DNA of 64,000 nucleotides from Pseudomonas pseudonitroreducens (lineage in GTDB: Bacteria > Pseudomonadota > Gammaproteobacteria > Pseudomonadales > Pseudomonadaceae), in assembly GCF_021603645.1 (NCBI RefSeq), contig NZ_BQHJ01000002.1:760549-824548 (forward strand), read 5' to 3'. Below the pieces are notes generated by a model that did no database searches, was not told where the DNA came from, and saw only the letters and a list, made by a program, of their open reading frames with translations. Position numbers and translations under genes: made by a program. Positions 59,576-64,000 of this stretch are shown here, piece after piece (positions within the stretch are counted from its first letter, which is position 1; every line of letters begins with the position of its first letter).

Positions 59576-61858
59576 TTAGAGCGACGCGTATTTCTTGCGC
59601 AGGCGCTGACGGATCAGCTCTGCCAGGGTGTTCATCACGAAGGTGAAGGACAGCAGTACCAGTGCCGAAAGGAACAGCACGCGGTAGTGAGTCCCGCCCA
59701 CCTCCGACTCGGGCATTTCCACCGCGACGTTCGCCGCCAGCGTGCGCATGCCCTGGAAGATGTTCACGTCCATGACCGGGGTGTTGCCGGTGGCCATCAG
59801 CACGATCATGGTCTCGCCGACGGCGCGGCCCATGCCGATCATCAGCGCCGAGAAGATGCCCGGGCTGGCGGTCAGGATCACCACGCGGGTCAGCGTCTGC
59901 CAGGGCGTGGCGCCCAGGGCCAGGGAGCCGTAGGTCAGGCTGCGCGGCACGCTGAAGATGGCGTCTTCGGCGATGGAGAAGATGTTCGGGATCACCGCGA
60001 AGCCCATGGCCAGGCCGACTACCAGGGCGTTGCGCTGGTCGTAGGTGATGCCCAGGTCGTGGCTGATCCACAGGCGCATGTCGCCGCCGAAGAACATGGT
60101 CTCCAGGTGCGGGCTCATCCACAGGGCGAAGGCGCCGGTGGCGAGGACCACGGGGATCAGGATCGCCGCTTCCCAGCCGGCCGGCAGGCTCAGGCGGATG
60201 CGCTCGGGCAGTCGGCTCCAGATCAGGCCAGCGGCGAGGATGCCCAAGGGCGTGAGCAGCAGCAGGCTGAAGATGCCCGGCAGGTGGCCTTCGACGTAGG
60301 GCGCGAGGAACAGGCCGGCGAAGAAGCCGAGGATCACGGTCGGCAGCGCTTCCATCAGCTCGATCACCGGCTTGACCTTGCGGCGCATGCCCGGAGCCAT
60401 GAAGTAGGCGGTGTAGACGGCGGCGGCGATGGCCAGCGGCGCAGCGAGGATCATTGCGTAGAACGCGGCCTTCAGCGTACCGAAGGTCAGCGGCGACAGG
60501 CTCAGCTTGGGCTCGAAGTCGGTGGTCGCGGCGGTGGACTGCCAGACATAGGACGGCTTGTCGTAGCTCTCATACCAGACCTTGCCCCACAGCGCGCTGA
60601 AGGACACTTCCGGGTGCGGGTTGCTCAGGCTGAAGCGGCGCAACTCGCCACCCTGCTCGACGATCAGACGGTTGGCGCGCGGCGACAGGGCCATTGGGCC
60701 GGCGGACGAAGCGACGTTCTCCACCAGCAGCGTGCGGTGCGCAGTGCTGTGGAAGATGCCCAGGTTGCCTTGCTTGTCGAGGGCCAGGAAGCCCTTGCGG
60801 CGCTGCTCCGGCGCGATGCTGGAGATCGGCTGGTCGCCCAGCTTGAAGTCACGTACGTGGGACAGGCGCGGCTCGCCATCTTCACCACGAGCCATGAACC
60901 ATTGGCCGATGCCGCCCTTGGAGTCGCCGACCATCAGCGAGATACCACCCAGCAGTTGGCTGCTGGCGGTCACTTCAGCGGAGGCGTCATCCAGCAGCTT
61001 GTAGCGACCGTTGAGCTGGTGGGTATTCAGATCGAAGACGTCAGCCTGGGCACGGCCATTGAGTACATAGAGCCACTGTTTGCGCGGGTCCATGTAGATG
61101 GCTTTCACCGGGTCGGCGATCTGCGGCAGGTTGATGCGCTCTTCCTGCAGGGTGCTTTCGCCGGTCAGCATGTTTTCCTGCTGGGTCAGGCCGAGCAGGA
61201 GCATCTCGCTGCCGGTGGACGCGGCCAGCAACAGGCTGTCATCACCCGAGACGATCGCCACGTGCTCCAGCGGACGGCCCTGGGGATCCAGGTTCATCGC
61301 GGCTTCGCCATAGGGATAGTCGATGTGCGGAGTGATGGTCTTCTTGTTGTCCGGGTAGGTGACCTTGTAGTTGTGCTTGAACACCAGCACCTGGCCATTG
61401 GACAGGCCCAGGGCAACGGTCGGGTGCCCCGGCTGGTCCTCGGCGATGGAGGTGACGCTGGTGCCGGCAGGCAGCTTCAGCGCAACGCGGTCCATTTCGT
61501 CGCCTTTCTTGGCGTCGAAGAACACTACCTCGCCATTAGCGGCGACGCGCATGCCCACCATGTTCTGCTCTTCGATGCTCAGCAGCAGCGGCGCCTGGGC
61601 CGTCTTCAGCCAGGCGGGAGCCAGGGGGTCGCGGGTCTCCAGTTCGGCGCCGCGGAACAGCGGCAGCACGACGTAGGCGAGGTAGAAGAAAATCAGGGTG
61701 ATGGCAGCCAGCACGGCGAGACCGCCAACCAGCACGTACCAACGGGTCAGTCGATCCTTCAGCGCCCGGATACGGCGCTTGCGCTGCAGGGCAGGCGTAT
61801 TGAAATCGATCCGCTCGGGAAGAGAAGAAGTCATCGGGGAGTTGGCCATGTCGTTCAT
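59576..61858 (-). CDS. pstC: phosphate ABC permease PstC (extended)
   Basis: A 760-residue permease. After an N-terminal helix (about 40-62) comes a periplasmic beta-rich domain of about 370 residues with repeated strands (possibly propeller-like), then the PstC core with the loop [22 protein letters not shown]. coli PstC is about 320 residues. The ATG at 61858 (or 61849) is preferred: a longer frame to 61900 would begin inside the Pho box. The ribosome-binding site is poor (GGGTG). Confidence 0.9.
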   Translation of the reverse strand: MNDMANSPMTSSLPERIDFNTPALQRKRRIRALKDRLTRWYVLVGGLAVLAAITLIFFYLAYVVLPLFRGAELETRDPLAPAWLKTAQAPLLLSIEEQNMVGMRVAANGEVVFFDAKKGDEMDRVALKLPAGTSVTSIAEDQPGHPTVALGLSNGQVLVFKHNYKVTYPDNKKTITPHIDYPYGEAAMNLDPQGRPLEHVAIVSGDDSLLLAASTGSEMLLLGLTQQENMLTGESTLQEERINLPQIADPVKAIYMDPRKQWLYVLNGRAQADVFDLNTHQLNGRYKLLDDASAEVTASSQLLGGISLMVGDSKGGIGQWFMARGEDGEPRLSHVRDFKLGDQPISSIAPEQRRKGFLALDKQGNLGIFHSTAHRTLLVENVASSAGPMALSPRANRLIVEQGGELRRFSLSNPHPEVSFSALWGKVWYESYDKPSYVWQSTAATTDFEPKLSLSPLTFGTLKAAFYAMILAAPLAIAAAVYTAYFMAPGMRRKVKPVIELMEALPTVILGFFAGLFLAPYVEGHLPGIFSLLLLTPLGILAAGLIWSRLPERIRLSLPAGWEAAILIPVVLATGAFALWMSPHLETMFFGGDMRLWISHDLGITYDQRNALVVGLAMGFAVIPNIFSIAEDAIFSVPRSLTYGSLALGATPWQTLTRVVILTASPGIFSALMIGMGRAVGETMIVLMATGNTPVMDVNIFQGMRTLAANVAVEMPESEVGGTHYRVLFLSALVLLSFTFVMNTLAELIRQRLRKKYASL

Positions 61859-61882
61859 GGAGTGACACCCTAGCGGCCCTAT

Positions 61883-61900
61883 ATGACAGAAAGATGACAT
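61883..61900 (-). promoter_or_regulatory. Pho box upstream of pstC
   Basis: On the minus strand: ATGTCAT-CTTT-CTGTCAT, the consensus arrangement of two 7-base half-sites 11 bases apart with one mismatch. A third, weaker half (GCGTCAC, 61911-61905) continues the 11-base period. It lies 25 bases before the pstC ATG, so pstCAB-phoU should have its own PhoB-driven promoter besides any read-through from pstS. Confidence 0.88.
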
Positions 61901-61917
61901 GGAAGTGACGCGACAAA

Positions 61918-61992
61918 GCCCGCCAGCAGAGCCATGCTGGCGGGCTCGGTCGAGTAAGCGTCAGCCCATGCCGGGCGGGGATCTCCGCCCGG
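61918..61992 (-). terminator. two hairpins between pstS and pstC
   Basis: Nearest pstS is CCGGGCGG/CCGCCCGG (61971-61992); next is a perfect 10-bp stem GCCCGCCAGC/GCTGGCGGGC (61918-61945), followed by TTTGTC. They probably end most pstS transcripts and protect them from 3' decay, allowing far more PstS than permease. Confidence 0.8.
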
Positions 61993-62004
61993 TTTGAAGG
62001 CTGA

Positions 62005-62976
62005 TTACAGACCCAGGTCCTTGATCGCTTTTTCGGCGACTTTGGACGGCAGCGGGATGTAGCCGTCTTTCACGACAACCTGCTGGCCGGTCTTGGACAG
62101 CACCATCTTCAGGAACTGGGCTTCCAGCGGGTTCAGCGGCTTGTTCGGCGCCTTGTTGACGTAGACGTACAGGAAGCGCGACAGCGGGTAACTGCCGTTC
62201 AGGGCATTCGCCTCGTTGTCTTCGATGAACTCGCCGCCTTCTTTCTTGGCCAGGGCAACGGTCTTCACGCTAGCGGTCTTGTAACCGATACCGGAGTAGC
62301 CAACGCCGTTCAGGGACTGGCTCACCGACTGCACCACGGAAGCCGAACCCGGCTGCTCGTTCACGTTCGGCTTGTAGTCGCCTTTGCACAGGGCTTCTTC
62401 CTTGAAGTAGCCGTAGGTACCAGACACGGAGTTACGACCGAACAGTTGGACGGGCTTGTTGGCCCAGTCGCCGGTCAGGCCCAGGTCGCCCCAGGTCTTC
62501 ACTTCCGACTTGCTGCCGCACAGGCGGGTGGAGGAGAAGATGGCGTCGACCTGTTGCATGGTCAGGCCTTTGATGGGGTTATCCTTGTGCACGAAGATCG
62601 CCAGGGCGTCCACGGCAACCGGAACAGCGGTCGGCTTGTAGCCGTACTTCTGCTCGAAGGCCTGCAGCTCGACGTCCTTCATCTTGCGGCTCATCGGGCC
62701 CAGGTTGGCCGTGCCTTCGGTCAGAGCCGGCGGCGCGGTGGAGGAACCGGCGGCCTGGATCTGCACGTTCACGTTCGGGTACAGGCGCTTGTACTCTTCC
62801 GCCCACATGGTCATCAGGTTGGCCAGAGTGTCGGAACCGACGCTCGACAGGTTACCCGACACACCGCTGGCTTTCTGGTAGTCCGGCAGGGCCGGATCGA
62901 TCGCGGCCACCGCACTGGCGGTGCCTACGCCTGCGGCGACAAAAGTCAGGGCCGCCATCAAACGCTTGAGTTTCAT
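62005..62976 (-). CDS. pstS: phosphate-binding protein PstS
   Basis: A 323-residue periplasmic protein with a signal peptide (residues 1-24, ending ASAVA) and the phosphate-contact segments [20 protein letters not shown] and [15 protein letters not shown]. It captures phosphate for PstCAB. AAGGAG lies before the ATG, and a Pho box lies 71 bases upstream. Confidence 0.97.
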   Translation of the reverse strand: MKLKRLMAALTFVAAGVGTASAVAAIDPALPDYQKASGVSGNLSSVGSDTLANLMTMWAEEYKRLYPNVNVQIQAAGSSTAPPALTEGTANLGPMSRKMKDVELQAFEQKYGYKPTAVPVAVDALAIFVHKDNPIKGLTMQQVDAIFSSTRLCGSKSEVKTWGDLGLTGDWANKPVQLFGRNSVSGTYGYFKEEALCKGDYKPNVNEQPGSASVVQSVSQSLNGVGYSGIGYKTASVKTVALAKKEGGEFIEDNEANALNGSYPLSRFLYVYVNKAPNKPLNPLEAQFLKMVLSKTGQQVVVKDGYIPLPSKVAEKAIKDLGL

Positions 62977-63046
62977 GCCTTGCTCCTTAAGGAGAATGGG
63001 GTTGGATGGAACGGGGGCCAGTATCGTGAGGCCGCATGAAGACTCT

Positions 63047-63064
63047 ATGACACGAATGTGACAG
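63047..63064 (-). promoter_or_regulatory. Pho box upstream of pstS
   Basis: On the minus strand: CTGTCAC-ATTC-GTGTCAT. Weaker 7-base matches continue at the same 11-base period on both sides (complements of ATGAAGT at 63069-63075 and ATGAAGA at 63036-63042), suggesting up to four PhoB half-sites in tandem. Confidence 0.88.
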
Positions 63065-63210
63065 TTGGATGAAGTGCCATCAGTGCTGCAGCCGAGATTT
63101 TGTAACAGCAGGAATGGCGCCTTCCGAATGGGGAAAATCGTGCTGAAATGGCTGTTCTAGAGCGCCTGCCGCTGAGTTTGCCGCAACACCTCGCAGGCTC
63201 GTCGCGGGGC

Positions 63211-63450
63211 TCATCCGGCCATGAGCATCGCGGCGATGAAGCATCCCATGCACACCAGATACGGCAGCTGGAGCCATTTATAGATGCCGTGCCGGCGTCC
63301 GAGAAAGAAGCCGAAGCCCGGGATGATCAATGCAAGCAGCGCAGTTGGTCCCGCTCGCCTGAGCAACAGGAAGAAGGCGAGCAACTGGCCGAGGCTGAGG
63401 CTGAGGCTCAGAACGCCCAGCAGAATGAGGCTTGAAATCAACGTTTCCAT
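63211..63450 (-). CDS. small two-helix membrane protein
   Basis: A 79-residue protein: Ser/Leu-rich helix one (about 5-28), a GFGFFLGRRHGIYKWLQLP loop and helix two (about 60-78). It is short for any family I can name; the GFGFFLGRRHGIYK stretch suggests a conserved core. It lies between 5S rRNA and pstS, on the same strand as both. Base composition is a little lower in GC than neighbours. Function unknown. Confidence 0.65.
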   Translation of the reverse strand: METLISSLILLGVLSLSLSLGQLLAFFLLLRRAGPTALLALIIPGFGFFLGRRHGIYKWLQLPYLVCMGCFIAAMLMAG

Positions 63451-63485
63451 GTCGAGCGCCGACCTTTTTCCCGCGCAAAAGCAAA

Positions 63486-63514
63486 ACCCCCGGCCAGCGA
63501 TGCTGACCAGGGGT
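63486..63514 (-). terminator. rRNA operon terminator
   Basis: On the minus strand CCCCTGGTCAGC pairs with GCTGGCCGGGG and GGTTTTGC follows. It lies 11 bases past the 5S 3' end. Confidence 0.82.
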
Positions 63515-63524
63515 CTTGGGATAG

Positions 63525-63644
63525 GAGCTTGACGATGACCTACTCTCACATGGAGAAACTCCACACTACCATCGGCGATGCGTCGTTTCACTACTGAGTT
63601 CGGGATGGGATCAGGTGGTTCCAACGCTCTATGGTCGTCAAGCA
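63525..63644 (-). rRNA. rrf: 5S ribosomal RNA
   Basis: A 120-nt 5S rRNA: on the minus strand it begins TGCTTGACGACCATAGAGCG and ends GTCATCGTCAAGCT, the two ends pairing as helix I. The internal CCCGAACTCAG and GAAACGACGCATCGCCGATG segments are the Pseudomonas type. Confidence 0.97.
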
Positions 63645-63776
63645 ATTCTTTATGGACGCTCGTGGCAGTTGCGCACGCTCATCCAGATTCGGGTATGTGA
63701 CAGGTATTTGCGGTTCACACGAACTTTCGGTTCGTTACGTCTTCACCGTACAACACGCAAATTGTTTGGGTGTTAT
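63645..63776 (-). other. 23S-5S internal transcribed spacer
   Basis: A 132-base spacer without tRNA genes. A small hairpin ACGAAC-TTTCG-GTTCGT (63718-63734) is visible. Confidence 0.8.
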
Positions 63777-64000
63777 ATGGTCAAGCCTCACGGGCAATTA
63801 GTATCGGTTAGCTCAACGCCTCACAGCGCTTACACACCCGACCTATCAACGTCGTAGTCTTCGACGGCCCTTTAGGGGAATCAAGTTCCCAGTGAGATCT
63901 CATCTTGAGGCTAGTTTCCCGCTTAGATGCTTTCAGCGGTTATCTATTCCGAACATAGCTACCCGGCAATGCCACTGGCGTGACAACCGGAACACCAGAG
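63777..64000 (-). rRNA. rrl: 23S ribosomal RNA, 3' end (partial)
   Basis: The last 224 nt of a 23S rRNA run off the window's right edge. The 3' end is placed at the equivalent of the E. coli end, in GAGGCTTGACCAT; conserved CGTTGAGCTAACCGATACTAA precedes it (written in part). Confidence 0.95.

Noticed and set aside
59168-61873. 901-codon plus-strand open frame opposite pstC and pstA
   Set aside because: Antisense shadow with His/Gln/Gly-rich low-complexity composition; pstC and pstA are unmistakable on the other strand.

Overview
The window reads as core chromosome of a high-GC Pseudomonas. Gene order (rep-xpt, cycB-pauR-dadX-ridA-dadA, lrp, kauB, rpmGB, radC-coaBC-dut-algC-argB, pyrE/crc, rph-yicC-gmk-rpoZ-spoT, oxyR-recG, hupA, rubredoxins, ubiCA, phoBR, phoU-pstBACS, rRNA) matches what I recall for the P. 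aeruginosa lineage. The species cannot be fixed from sequence reading alone. Compared from memory with P. aeruginosa PAO1, I find no poxB between rep and xpt, no aminotransferase beside kauB, and nothing of the PAO1 block between argB and pyrE except a small thioesterase and a DUF4124 protein. No prophage, insertion sequence with a transposase, CRISPR array, tRNA gene or classical defence island is visible.

Layout. 1-5.1 kb: Rep helicase, xanthine phosphoribosyltransferase and a large acetyl-CoA hydrolase/transferase-family protein. 5.2-19.5 kb: an amine and amino-acid catabolic zone: cytochrome c5, the polyamine-responsive repressor PauR, the D/L-alanine module dadA-ridA-dadX, the YdbH-YnbE-YdbL envelope module, Lrp, a PauB-type polyamine oxidase, a lipoprotein phospholipase D, an MFS carrier and the KauB aldehyde dehydrogenase. 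19.8-28.7 kb: cupin, ribosomal proteins L33/L28, an orphan peptide-binding protein, RadC, CoaBC, Dut, an AlgC with an extra membrane/periplasmic N-terminal half, and ArgB. 28.8-37.2 kb: thioesterase, PyrE and divergent Crc, RNase PH, YicC, Gmk, omega subunit, SpoT and a RidA paralogue.

37.3-50.2 kb: a lipoprotein, an SDR-AraC-LysE operon, OxyR-RecG, a YbaK-HDOD protein, HU, rubredoxin reductase with two tandem rubredoxins, UbiC-UbiA and a small secreted protein. 50.4-63.1 kb: the Pho regulon core. PhoB/PhoR sense and PstSCAB/PhoU import phosphate, with Pho-box-like repeats before phoB, pstC and pstS; CNNM, M23 and response-regulator genes lie between. 63.2-64 kb: a 79-residue membrane protein and the 3' end of an rRNA operon (5S and part of 23S) on the minus strand.

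The non-coding DNA is the least ordinary part. There are five REP/REPIN-like inverted-repeat elements of at least three families, four of them at convergent gene junctions, and one supplies the stop codon of the neighbouring gene. A roughly 143-bp element with imperfect terminal inverted repeats sits just upstream of pauR. A 27-bp perfect palindrome lies between dadA and the ydbL operon. I did not find a convincing new multi-gene system; the findings concern unusual fusions, operon architecture and these repeats.
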